Part shown: one piece after another, positions 41,569 through 49,438 of the stretch
How positions within the stretch are numbered: position 1 is the stretch's first letter
Layout of the letters: each line of letters opens with the position of its first letter
DNA from: a virus
Reading direction: 5' to 3' (one strand)
Length of the DNA: 64,000 nt
Virus record (IMG/VR): IMGVR_UViG_3300019487_000024
Coordinates: 36,410-100,409 of that record
Position numbers and translations under genes: made by a program
Notes under the pieces: model-generated
What the model saw: the letters and a program-made list of their open reading frames with translations, nothing else
Databases searched by the model: none
Told to the model about the DNA's origin: nothing

Positions 41569-42155
41569 TGTCCTTGCTTTTCCTTCATTTCTTCGCTGTA
41601 ACGCTTCTTGATAGGAATCCCACCGCCCTTGTTGTAAAGTTCGGTAATAGATGCTCCCGGAATTCCTTCCACGATGGTCTTGAAGGCATTCAGTGCTCCA
41701 TCAGCAGTAGAAACCTGTGGAACTGGTTTCTTGACATCGGTGCTTCCAAATCCACCTTCGGAACGAACACTTGCGGGAAGTTCTTCGGCATCTTGGAAAC
41801 CAGCCGCCGTGTAGTTCTCAAAGATGATTTGAGCAATCTTATCTCCCACGGCAATCTTCTTATCGACATTGCCAAGATTGATAAGGATAACACCTACGTC
41901 GCCACGATAATCTTCATCAATGACTCCTGCCATTGTATCAAGACCGTCTTTGTAAGCTAGACCACTGCGAGGAGCAATGCGTCCATAAAGACCAGAAGGG
42001 ATAGCGACTGAGATTCCAGTTTTGAAGAGTTTTCGTTCAAGCGGCTTCAACGTGTATTCTTCAATTGAATACAAGTCATAGCCTGCCGCAAAGTCACTTC
42101 CACGAGTAGGAGTCTTTGCTAACGGATTCGTTTTCTTGATCGGAATTGTAACCAT
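41565..42155 (-). CDS. dut: dUTPase with C-terminal extension
   Basis: 196 aa from the ATG at 42155, chosen because the sigma70-like promoter lies immediately upstream; the frame is open further. Motif 1 AGYDLYS, motif 2 PRSGLAYK, motif 3 GVIDEDYRGDVGV, motif 4 (GDKIAQIIFE) and motif 5 GGFGSTD are all present. It hydrolyses dUTP to dUMP. About 65 residues follow motif 5, which is normally the C-terminus, so the extension is unusual. It works with NrdJ and the dNMP kinase. Confidence 0.93.
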   Translation of the reverse strand: MVTIPIKKTNPLAKTPTRGSDFAAGYDLYSIEEYTLKPLERKLFKTGISVAIPSGLYGRIAPRSGLAYKDGLDTMAGVIDEDYRGDVGVILINLGNVDKKIAVGDKIAQIIFENYTAAGFQDAEELPASVRSEGGFGSTDVKKPVPQVSTADGALNAFKTIVEGIPGASITELYNKGGGIPIKKRYSEEMKEKQGQ

Positions 42156-42168
42156 AAGTTTGCCCACA

Positions 42169-42197
42169 ATACTATCAGAACTTATCCAATAGTGCAA
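42169..42197 (-). promoter_or_regulatory. Sigma70-like promoter for dut
   Basis: Minus strand: TTGCAC (42197-42192), 17-bp spacer, TAGTAT (42174-42169). The dut ATG follows 13 nt after the -10 box, leaving a leader of only about 6 nt. Confidence 0.65.
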
Positions 42198-42224
42198 CTT
42201 TTTATACGACTTTGTAGTCTTTTT

Positions 42225-43715
42225 TTATACCAAGACTGCATCCGCTCGTTTTTGAAGAGCATCCTTGTCAATCTTGGGAATTTCAAAGCCCATGCCATCT
42301 TTCATTGTGTTGCCGACATAATCTTTGACCGAGAACACACTGAACTTCTTGGGCTTCGTCCAGTTCTTGAAAACGTATTCCATGCCAGTGATGAAAGTCT
42401 CACCCATGTTCTTGGCATTCAATCCACCTTCGCCAAGTGCCCAATCACGACCTACTTGACCGCACTTGGTTCGTTTTTCGTCGCCCATAAGATACCAATA
42501 CATGAATCCCTCAGCACAATCTTCCCACTTAGCCAAGTCATCAAAGATGTAAGGCGTAGGAATGCTTCCTTGAATAAGACGAGTTACCGGCCACACAGGA
42601 TATGCCCATGCACCACACGTTTTATACTTTCCAACATTGTTGCTGCCAAAGTCAGCAGAGAACTCCACGGGCTTGCCTTCGTCGTCCACCTGACCAATTT
42701 GATCTTGAAGACCACCCGTGACCGTAGCAATGATGGGCGTGCCGCACATGATACTTTCCGCAATGGAAAGACCAAATCCTTCGTTGGAAGAAAGATTGAC
42801 TGTTACGTCGGCAACGTTATACATCAAATTCATTTCTTGAGGAATTAACTTGCCCGGTGAGAAGATGATGTTATATTCGGGGCAAAGAGCTTCCTTGACA
42901 GCCAATAGATTGGTGCCAGCTTCGTGCATGATTTCGGTGTGAAGAACCAAAGTGCATTGAGCAGCTTCTTCTTTTGGCAGGTTGTCGCAGAACTGACGAT
43001 ATGCCAACATAATGTTGCTCGTGCGTTTGCGATGAACGTTGCGGCTGTTATAGAAGATGACGAACTTGGCTTCTTTCTTTCCATTGAATAGACGCTTCTT
43101 GAATTCAACCAATTTTGGGTCGTCTTTTGCAATCGGGAAGAATGTCTCAGCATCAATTCCATGCGGAACATAATGTATCAAAGAACGTTCGTTCATCGGT
43201 CCTTCGTCATTCACGGTGACACAGTTCTTTGGAGACAAGACATATTTGTTGATGTTCATCGTCTGCTTACTGATTGAAAAGAGAGCGTCGCAGCTTTCAT
43301 AAAACGGACGATTGTACATTGGGTATGGCACGTCATCCCAAATGTTCAAGTAAGTCAGTGGCATGGCAGAACGCACTTGTTTTTCCAGTGCATAGAGCCA
43401 TCCCCAAAAGCGAGGGTCGGTAAAGTGAAGAATGGCATTTGGCTTTTCCATAGCAATGACTTGGAAGAGCAACTGCTCATTGCCATATCCGTCAATTGGA
43501 TACAGCTTGACATAGGCATCCTTCATCTTTTTCAGTTCATTGGTGGACTGAGAAAGATCGAATACCTTTCCTTTTTCTGGATGGCTAATGGCACCGGCAA
43601 GCTGACACCAGTCATACTTGTGAACCGTGCTAAGAACCAACTCACGGGACATCGTTGCGATGCCCGAATTCATACGAAGATCATCCGACAGAAGAAGAAT
43701 TTTTGGCTTTGCCAT
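42225..43715 (-). CDS. GT4-like glycosyltransferase
   Basis: 496 aa. GT-B signatures: LSDDLRMNSGIATMSREL (N-terminal donor/acceptor loop), VPHGIDAETFFPI hinge, FVIFYNSRNVHRKRT and NLSSNEGFGLSIAESIMCGTPIIAT (E-x7-E, with E and E spaced as in GT4 retaining enzymes). The ATG has a strong AAAGAAAGG ribosome-binding site. The start of the minus-strand string of large glycan genes after the small regulator gene at 43744. Confidence 0.87.
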   Translation of the reverse strand: MAKPKILLLSDDLRMNSGIATMSRELVLSTVHKYDWCQLAGAISHPEKGKVFDLSQSTNELKKMKDAYVKLYPIDGYGNEQLLFQVIAMEKPNAILHFTDPRFWGWLYALEKQVRSAMPLTYLNIWDDVPYPMYNRPFYESCDALFSISKQTMNINKYVLSPKNCVTVNDEGPMNERSLIHYVPHGIDAETFFPIAKDDPKLVEFKKRLFNGKKEAKFVIFYNSRNVHRKRTSNIMLAYRQFCDNLPKEEAAQCTLVLHTEIMHEAGTNLLAVKEALCPEYNIIFSPGKLIPQEMNLMYNVADVTVNLSSNEGFGLSIAESIMCGTPIIATVTGGLQDQIGQVDDEGKPVEFSADFGSNNVGKYKTCGAWAYPVWPVTRLIQGSIPTPYIFDDLAKWEDCAEGFMYWYLMGDEKRTKCGQVGRDWALGEGGLNAKNMGETFITGMEYVFKNWTKPKKFSVFSVKDYVGNTMKDGMGFEIPKIDKDALQKRADAVLV

Positions 43716-43743
43716 AGTGATGTAACCTTTCTTTGGGTGGGGA

Positions 43744-43947
43744 TTAAGCTAACGAGGAAGATGTTGCAGAAACGGGAAGAACGAAACTGTTGATTTCGTC
43801 TCGGAACGTGTCTTCGTTGACATAACGATAGACAGTTTTTTCTACAAGACCTTGCAATGTAAGCTTATGGCGAATGCCGAGAATCTTGAACTGATCGTAC
43901 AAAGTGTGCTCCACTTTGACTGTTGTTGCGACTTTTTTCGTGCTCAT
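43744..43947 (-). CDS. Small ribbon-helix-helix-like regulator
   Basis: 67 aa. The N-terminal STKKVATTVKVEHTLYDQFKILGIRH (shown in part) has the beta-strand-helix-helix pattern of RHH/Arc-type DNA-binding proteins; the rest is short and ends with Ser-rich residues. It lies directly upstream of the first GT4 gene and may control the block. Dimerisation and DNA target are unknown. Confidence 0.65.
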   Translation of the reverse strand: MSTKKVATTVKVEHTLYDQFKILGIRHKLTLQGLVEKTVYRYVNEDTFRDEINSFVLPVSATSSSLA

Positions 43948-44023
43948 ATATGTAAGTATCCGCTTATCTACGGGAATACATATAGTGATTTTTCCGAAAA
44001 AGTCGAGCGATTTGTTTTTTTAT

Positions 44024-44920
44024 TTAGAAGATAACTGCGTCCGCCACACCATCACATTTTTTGTTCTTCAGGTATGGGCAATACTTGCAGTTCTTCTTGT
44101 TTTTGCCGGGGATTTTGGGGTAGGAAATGGTTGTGTTATGCTGACCTTCAGTTGTGAAACAGGTGTCAACAAACTTGCCAAATTCTTGAATGACTTGAAG
44201 AACATCCGATTGAAACGAGCTTGGCTTGAAAACTTGGAGACGAGACTGAGCATATTGGGCGTTCTCGTAAAGCTTCCGCTTCAAGATGATAAATTCAACG
44301 TTGATCTTGGTGAGTGGAATGTTGTTTTGTTTGCTATACAAAGCCTTGTAAAGAACCAATTGGCTTGTCTTGGTGAAATCTTCCTTCTGAGTATTCGTCC
44401 AACCGTTAGTACTGGTTTTGAAGTCAATGATACGAATGTTGCCCGTGGCTTTCTCACGCATTACCAAGTCCAGCTTGCCATTGAGCATGACATTGTTACG
44501 AATCTCAACATTGAGTTCATCTTCAATCGCCAGAAGTTCCCACTTCGCCCGTGGGAAATGCATGAGAATGTTGGCGGGGTCAAGAAACTCGTTCAAGATG
44601 TTTTCTCCATCTTCAACGAAGCCATCAAACTCTGGTTGGGTGAATGGAATCTTTTTCTTCTCAACTTCCTTTTTGAAGGCAGCAACGAAAAACTCCTTGT
44701 TGTCAATCTTCTTAGCCGCCTCTTCACTCTCATGAAAAAGGACTTTCAGATAGTTTTGGACAGTTTCGTGGATGGCAGTTCCGAAAGACATAATGAGGTT
44801 GTCCTCAAACTGTTTTTCGTGGAGAATGTAATCTCTATACCATTTGTGGGAGCAAGTGAACCAATTGGTGAATTGAGAAAAACTTACTATCTTCTTCTTT
44901 TTCTTGACTTCTTCGCTCAT
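44024..44920 (-). CDS. PD-(D/E)XK nuclease with Fe-S cluster cysteines (Cas4/RecB-like)
   Basis: 298 aa. Nuclease motifs: GTAIHE (H51), GKLD (D151), IIDFKTS (D166, K168) and SQLVLY (Q187, Y191). Cysteines C23 plus C278, C281 and C289 near the C-terminus form the pattern of 4Fe-4S nucleases such as Cas4 and AddB. It probably acts as a 5'-3' exonuclease or end-processing enzyme in phage recombination or replication. It is divergent from the signal-peptide gene at 44971. Confidence 0.87.
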   Translation of the reverse strand: MSEEVKKKKKIVSFSQFTNWFTCSHKWYRDYILHEKQFEDNLIMSFGTAIHETVQNYLKVLFHESEEAAKKIDNKEFFVAAFKKEVEKKKIPFTQPEFDGFVEDGENILNEFLDPANILMHFPRAKWELLAIEDELNVEIRNNVMLNGKLDLVMREKATGNIRIIDFKTSTNGWTNTQKEDFTKTSQLVLYKALYSKQNNIPLTKINVEFIILKRKLYENAQYAQSRLQVFKPSSFQSDVLQVIQEFGKFVDTCFTTEGQHNTTISYPKIPGKNKKNCKYCPYLKNKKCDGVADAVIF

Positions 44921-44951
44921 TGTCCCTATACTTTAACAGAAAGAGGGACAT
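44921..44951. repeat. Inverted repeat in the divergent intergenic region
   Basis: TGTCCCT (44921-44927) and AGGGACA (44945-44951) lie in the 50-bp gap between the nuclease gene and the FecR-like gene, with TGTCC again at 44954. The left arm supplies the AGGGA ribosome-binding site of the minus-strand gene. It could be an operator or only a hairpin. Confidence 0.35.
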
Positions 44952-44970
44952 CTGTCCATTTATTATAAGA

Positions 44971-45717
44971 ATGAAAGCAATTTTGGCATCTATCTTGTTG
45001 GTCGTTTCGTCCGCATTTGCGTTCGGAGCAGAGTTGACGAATGGCGTCTTCTATCTTGACACTCCCACCGAAGCCCATCTGATTGCACAGAATGGTGCCG
45101 CCCGCACCAATCATCTGATCGCAGGCAAGACCTACATGGTTGACGATGTGATTGTTGAGTTTGAATCAACCAACAAGACGATGTTCTACCTTTCGGGCGG
45201 ACCAATCGTCGAAGCTTCCTCCCATTACTCTTTCAGCGTAAATGTTTTTGACCAAGAAGTCAAGAATTTTGATCTTCAGCCCCGCCAAGCAGATTTTGGA
45301 ATTCACAACATCAATATCACATTCACGAAGGGCGACTTTGTTGTCATTTATCCAAACGCAAGTCCAGATTCCTCCTTGGTCGTCAGTACTCCCTATGCAA
45401 CGTATCAACTTGGTGCTGGGCGATATTTCTTCCGTGTAACCGAGAAGTCCGTTGTCGTTTTTGTTTTGGAAGGTATGATGATGGTGCATGGCGATAAGAA
45501 TCGTGTTGAGAAGACGGACAAGGGAAAACTTTCCATTGCGGTGCCTTTATCCGATCCTCTTAGTGGAGTGGATGACCGATGGGTTATGAGCATGAAGAAC
45601 TTGAAACAAGAAGAGATTGACAGGTTCGGCTCGCCGATTCTTCTGGCAGAAAGACGCCTTCAAAACATTCGCTTCGTGGTAATCAACGGACGAGTCATTG
45701 GTGTCCTGTTAAAATAA
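44971..45717 (+). CDS. Exported FecR-like protein
   Basis: 248 aa from the ATG at 44971. A signal peptide is clear (MKAILASILLVVSSAFAFGA, cleavage after AFG-A). Residues ~125-200 (SSLVVSTPYATYQLGAGRYF, then VFVLEGMMMVHGD and KGK) resemble a FecR-type beta domain. It is therefore likely periplasmic. Its role is unknown; a sensor, an exclusion protein or an envelope modifier are options. A phage-encoded exported FecR-like protein is uncommon. Confidence 0.7.
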   Translation: MKAILASILLVVSSAFAFGAELTNGVFYLDTPTEAHLIAQNGAARTNHLIAGKTYMVDDVIVEFESTNKTMFYLSGGPIVEASSHYSFSVNVFDQEVKNFDLQPRQADFGIHNINITFTKGDFVVIYPNASPDSSLVVSTPYATYQLGAGRYFFRVTEKSVVVFVLEGMMMVHGDKNRVEKTDKGKLSIAVPLSDPLSGVDDRWVMSMKNLKQEEIDRFGSPILLAERRLQNIRFVVINGRVIGVLLK

Positions 45718-45718
45718 G

Positions 45719-45747
45719 TTGTGGGAAGCTTGATTTTGGTGTATGAT
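45719..45747 (+). promoter_or_regulatory. Sigma70-like promoter before the polymerase operon
   Basis: TTGTGG (45719-45724), 17-bp spacer, TATGAT (45742-45747). The ATG at 45756 is 8 nt after the -10 box, so the transcript is predicted to be leaderless or nearly so. Confidence 0.55.
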
Positions 45748-45755
45748 TGCTGGAA

Positions 45756-46076
45756 ATGACGTTTCAGCAATTACACAGTTTGACCGAAGAAGAGCTTTCC
45801 ATCTGCTTGTATGTTGTTGGAGTTCTTGATCCTGTAACGTTTCCTCCGATAGAAATTACCGACCCAAAGCAACTCATTTCTTTCAGAAACGATGTTCTGA
45901 TTCAGAAATTGATGAATGCTGCACCACGGCTCAACGAACAAGGAATTCCAATCTTTATTTCGTTGATGGCAAAGCTTGGAGTCAAAGTTGAAGTCAAGCC
46001 CGTAGAACCGGCAACTGCACCCGTAAGTGCATCAACCGAACAAACATCTTCCAATGTATCAGAACATATTCGTTGA
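45756..46076 (+). CDS. Hypothetical protein upstream of DNA polymerase
   Basis: 106 aa from the ATG at 45756. It has a helical N-terminal part (FQQLHSLTEEELSICLYVVG) and a Pro/Val/Thr-rich end. It overlaps the polymerase gene by 23 nt, so it is translated with it. No recognised motif. Confidence 0.6.
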   Translation: MTFQQLHSLTEEELSICLYVVGVLDPVTFPPIEITDPKQLISFRNDVLIQKLMNAAPRLNEQGIPIFISLMAKLGVKVEVKPVEPATAPVSASTEQTSSNVSEHIR

Positions 46077-48624
46077 CAAAAAGGAGTGGGTAGTTCACCT
46101 GTGGGACGATACACACGGATACACTTCGTTTCCGTATCCAAGATATGCATACCGTCGCAAGCCGTGCGGCAAGTTCAAGTCATTGTATGGTGACGAGCTT
46201 GAGAAAATTTTCAATTACGACGAACGTGAGCCAAACCTGTTTGAATCGGACGTTAGTCCTGAAATGCGTGTCTTGATTGATGCCTATGACGATTCGGACG
46301 AACCTTCAAAGGGTCATCGGGTCTTGGTAATTGACATTGAGACGAGCACGGAAGGTGGATTCCCCGATATTACTCAAGGCGACAAGACCATTACGGCTAT
46401 TGCCTTGTATGACCAAGCTGGCAACACGTATTACTCATATGTTCTGGATGCTGATGGCAAAATCCCTTGCAGTCATGTCGGGAATGTCGTCACCGAATCT
46501 TTCCGTTGCGAAGAAAACCTTCTCACTACGTTCTTGAACAAGTGGGAAGAAATTCGGCCAACCATTGTGACAGGTTGGAACACCAATTACTTTGACTTGC
46601 CGTACATCTTCCATCGCCTTCGTGCTGTGCTCGGCAAGGCTGCGGGCTATAAGCTCTCTCCAATCGGAACTGCCTACCAGAACAAGTTCAACAAAAGGAT
46701 GATTATTGCGGGCGTGGCGTGCTTGGATTATCTTGACCTATACAAGAAGTTCCTCGGTGTCATGAAGCCATCATATGCTTTGGCAAACGTTGCAAAGGAC
46801 GAAGAGTTGAAGCAGCAGAAGCTCACTTATAAAGGCAACTTGATGGACTTGTATAAGAATGACATCCATCGCTTTGTTGAGTATAACTTGGCGGACGTTA
46901 AGGTCGTCGTAGAGCTTGACAAGAAGTATGACTTTATCAATCTCGCCCAAGCCGTTTGTCATAAAGGGCATGTTCCATACGAATGGTTTCAAATGTCAAG
47001 TCGTTGGATTGATGGAGCTATCTTGATGTATCTCCGTCGCCATGACCAAGTGGCTCCGAACAAGCCCGTTGGTGGTCGTGAAGAGTACGAAGAAATGCAG
47101 GAGGCAGGCGAAGACGGATTCACAGGTGCATTCGTCAAAGAGCCTGTTCCCGGTCTCTACGATTGGATTTACTCCGCAGACATTACGTCGCTGTATCCTT
47201 CAACGATCATGTCGTTGAACATTTCTCCCGAAACCAAGATTGGCAAGATTGAGGGATGGGATAGAGCCAAGTATGACCGTGGTGAAATGAGTGTCATTCG
47301 TGTGGGCGACCAAGCATATTCGTTGAGTGATTTTCAAGAACTAATTGCCAACCATGCATTCTCCATTTCAAGTAACGGAGTTCTCTATAGGCAAGACAAG
47401 ATGGGTGTCGTTCCCACGATTCTTGATACTTGGTTCGCCGAACGTGTTGAATACCGCAAGCAAGAAATGGAATACAGCAAGTCGGGAGATAAGGAGAAGG
47501 AAGGATTCTTCAAGCGTCGTCAATTGAGGCAGAAAATCTTCCTCAACTCAGTTTATGGTGTGTTGGGGTTGCCTATCTTCCGATTCTACGACCGAGACAA
47601 CGCCGAAGCCACGACGATTTCTGGTCAGACCATCATTCGCAACGCCGAGTCGTTGGTGAATGACATGTACAAGAAGCGATACGACAGCAAGGGCGTTCCC
47701 GCTCCGGTCCCCGACTTTGTTAAATACATTGATACCGACTCCTTGTATGTCTCGGCACAACCACTAGCAGATTTGGAAGGAAATGTTGAGGACATGAAGA
47801 AGTTCACAATTCAACTCGTGACCGAAGTGGCAGATTACATCAACAAGTTCTACAGCTACATGGTTCCTCGCATTTTCAATGTAGCTCCCGCCAATAACCG
47901 TATCAAAATCGTTCCCGACGTGGTAGCCAAGAAAGCTCTGTGGGTTGCCAAGAAGCGTTATGCCATGCTCAAGGTGTTTGACATGGAAAAGATGAAAGAC
48001 GTTAAGGACAAGGATGGTCGTGAAGGAAAGCTTGAAGTCAAGGGTATTGATACCGTTCGTTCAAGCTTCCCACAAGCGTTTCGCAAATTTGCCGGTGACA
48101 TCCTTGACAATCTTCTGCGTGGTACGTCTCGTGAAATCTTGGACGAAAAAATCATGGCATTTGAAGAAGAGATTGATAAGCATAGCATTATTGATTTGTC
48201 CAAGACGAGTTCTGCTAATTTCATATCCAGAAGTGGAAATGAAAACTACAATCCATCAGGAAGAAAGCCATTTCAATTCGTTAAGGGAACTCCTGTCGCA
48301 GTCAAAGCAGCACTGGCATACAATGACTTTTTGAAGGCGTGGGGGATGGAGAAGCAAGTTGAGACTATCAAGACTGGTTCCAAAATCAAGTGGATTTATC
48401 TTCTTCCAAACGATTTCTATGTAGAACAATTGGCTATGAAAGCCGATGACACCGACCCCGACCGACTTTTGGAGTTTGTTGCGGCTCATGTTGACCGCAA
48501 AGGAATGTACAACAGTGAACTTCATAGCAAGCTTGAGGAAATTTATCACTGCGTCGGTTGGAAGTATCCAAACCGAGGCTCCCAGCTTGCAGCCAAGGTC
48601 TTTAACTTTGAGGAAGCGTGGTAA
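46054..48624 (+). CDS. DNA polymerase, family B (T4 gp43-like)
   Basis: 856 aa from the ATG at 46054 (MYQNIFVDKKEW). The 3'-5' exonuclease domain has DIET (D94, E96), NTNYFDLPYI (D181) and YNLAD (Y277, D281). The polymerase domain has motif A DITSLYPS (376-383), motif B KIFLNSVYGVLG (494-505) and motif C YIDTDS (D560, D562). It copies the phage genome with the clamp and clamp loader encoded next to it. The order polymerase, clamp, clamp-loader resembles the T4 core, but with the small clamp-loader subunit moved elsewhere (11938). Confidence 0.97.
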   Translation: MYQNIFVDKKEWVVHLWDDTHGYTSFPYPRYAYRRKPCGKFKSLYGDELEKIFNYDEREPNLFESDVSPEMRVLIDAYDDSDEPSKGHRVLVIDIETSTEGGFPDITQGDKTITAIALYDQAGNTYYSYVLDADGKIPCSHVGNVVTESFRCEENLLTTFLNKWEEIRPTIVTGWNTNYFDLPYIFHRLRAVLGKAAGYKLSPIGTAYQNKFNKRMIIAGVACLDYLDLYKKFLGVMKPSYALANVAKDEELKQQKLTYKGNLMDLYKNDIHRFVEYNLADVKVVVELDKKYDFINLAQAVCHKGHVPYEWFQMSSRWIDGAILMYLRRHDQVAPNKPVGGREEYEEMQEAGEDGFTGAFVKEPVPGLYDWIYSADITSLYPSTIMSLNISPETKIGKIEGWDRAKYDRGEMSVIRVGDQAYSLSDFQELIANHAFSISSNGVLYRQDKMGVVPTILDTWFAERVEYRKQEMEYSKSGDKEKEGFFKRRQLRQKIFLNSVYGVLGLPIFRFYDRDNAEATTISGQTIIRNAESLVNDMYKKRYDSKGVPAPVPDFVKYIDTDSLYVSAQPLADLEGNVEDMKKFTIQLVTEVADYINKFYSYMVPRIFNVAPANNRIKIVPDVVAKKALWVAKKRYAMLKVFDMEKMKDVKDKDGREGKLEVKGIDTVRSSFPQAFRKFAGDILDNLLRGTSREILDEKIMAFEEEIDKHSIIDLSKTSSANFISRSGNENYNPSGRKPFQFVKGTPVAVKAALAYNDFLKAWGMEKQVETIKTGSKIKWIYLLPNDFYVEQLAMKADDTDPDRLLEFVAAHVDRKGMYNSELHSKLEEIYHCVGWKYPNRGSQLAAKVFNFEEAW

Positions 48625-48653
48625 TTTGAAGACTGCCCGTAAGTTAAAATAAC

Positions 48654-48681
48654 TAGACAAAAAGCCGCATTGTGATACAAT
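48654..48681 (+). promoter_or_regulatory. Sigma70-like promoter for the sliding clamp
   Basis: TAGACA (48654-48659), 16-bp spacer, TACAAT (48676-48681). The ATG at 48693 follows 11 nt later, giving a very short leader with no Shine-Dalgarno sequence. Confidence 0.6.
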
Positions 48682-48692
48682 GCACGTTACGA

Positions 48693-49436
48693 ATGAAAAA
48701 AGAGACTCTTGAGACATTTATCCGCCGTTACACGTTGGGGAATTTGATTCCCAAAGTGAAGTGGAAGTACACTGCAAAGGAAAAGACCTTGCATACTCGT
48801 GCGGTTGCCGACAATCGGTGTTTCGTCGCCGACGTGGTAATGAGCGAGTTCACCGATTTTGGTGATAATGACACCGTGGTATGCATCGGTGACACCGAAA
48901 AGGTCAAAGCAATGATGTCTCCTTTCGGCGATGACATTGCAGTTTCAATCAACAAAAATGGGGATCGTGTTCTTGGATTTACCGTTTCGGATGCCGATTG
49001 TGAAAGTTATTGCACAGCAGCCGACCCCACGGCAATCGATCCCGTCCCCAAAAACCTTCAAGACGTTCCAGAGTATCATGTTGTCATTCCCCTTACTGAA
49101 GATTTCCTTGAGAAGTTTTTGAAGGCTCGCAATGCTCTGAATGACGTTGAAACCTTTTCTGTGGGAATGAACAAGAAGGGAGTCTTTGAGATTGTGATTG
49201 GTTACACAACGGCAAACTCCAACCGCATTCGCTTTTCTCCACAAACAACTCCCGACAAGAACAAGATTGAAGCGGCTCTTTCGTTTCCAATCAAGAATCT
49301 TGCAGCAGTATTCAAGGCGAATGCTGACATTCCTGATGGTGTGTTGTCCATCAATTCCAACGGCATCATTCGGGTCTATTTCAAGAACGACAAGTATGCT
49401 TGTTCATACTATCAGTTCGCCAACAAGAAGTCATAA
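48693..49436 (+). CDS. Sliding clamp (T4 gp45-like)
   Basis: 247 aa from the ATG at 48693. It lies between the polymerase and the clamp-loader gene, the T4 gp43/gp45/gp44 neighbourhood. The sequence shows the two-domain clamp pattern: an N-terminal half with RAVADNRCFVADV, and a second half from YHVVIPLTEDFLEKFLKA, ending in beta strands (GIIRVYFKNDKYACSYY). The length is close to gp45 (228 aa). The assignment rests on position and general pattern rather than on a signature motif. Confidence 0.8.
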   Translation: MKKETLETFIRRYTLGNLIPKVKWKYTAKEKTLHTRAVADNRCFVADVVMSEFTDFGDNDTVVCIGDTEKVKAMMSPFGDDIAVSINKNGDRVLGFTVSDADCESYCTAADPTAIDPVPKNLQDVPEYHVVIPLTEDFLEKFLKARNALNDVETFSVGMNKKGVFEIVIGYTTANSNRIRFSPQTTPDKNKIEAALSFPIKNLAAVFKANADIPDGVLSINSNGIIRVYFKNDKYACSYYQFANKKS

Positions 49437-49438
49437 TT

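Noticed and set aside
41347-43715. The two GT4-like genes as DNA-modifying (T4-type glucosyltransferases)
   Set aside because: The window has no hydroxymethyl-pyrimidine synthesis gene, so DNA glucosylation cannot be asserted from the sequence.
43904-44968. 354-codon plus-strand frame
   Set aside because: It is antisense to the Fe-S nuclease with complete catalytic motifs.
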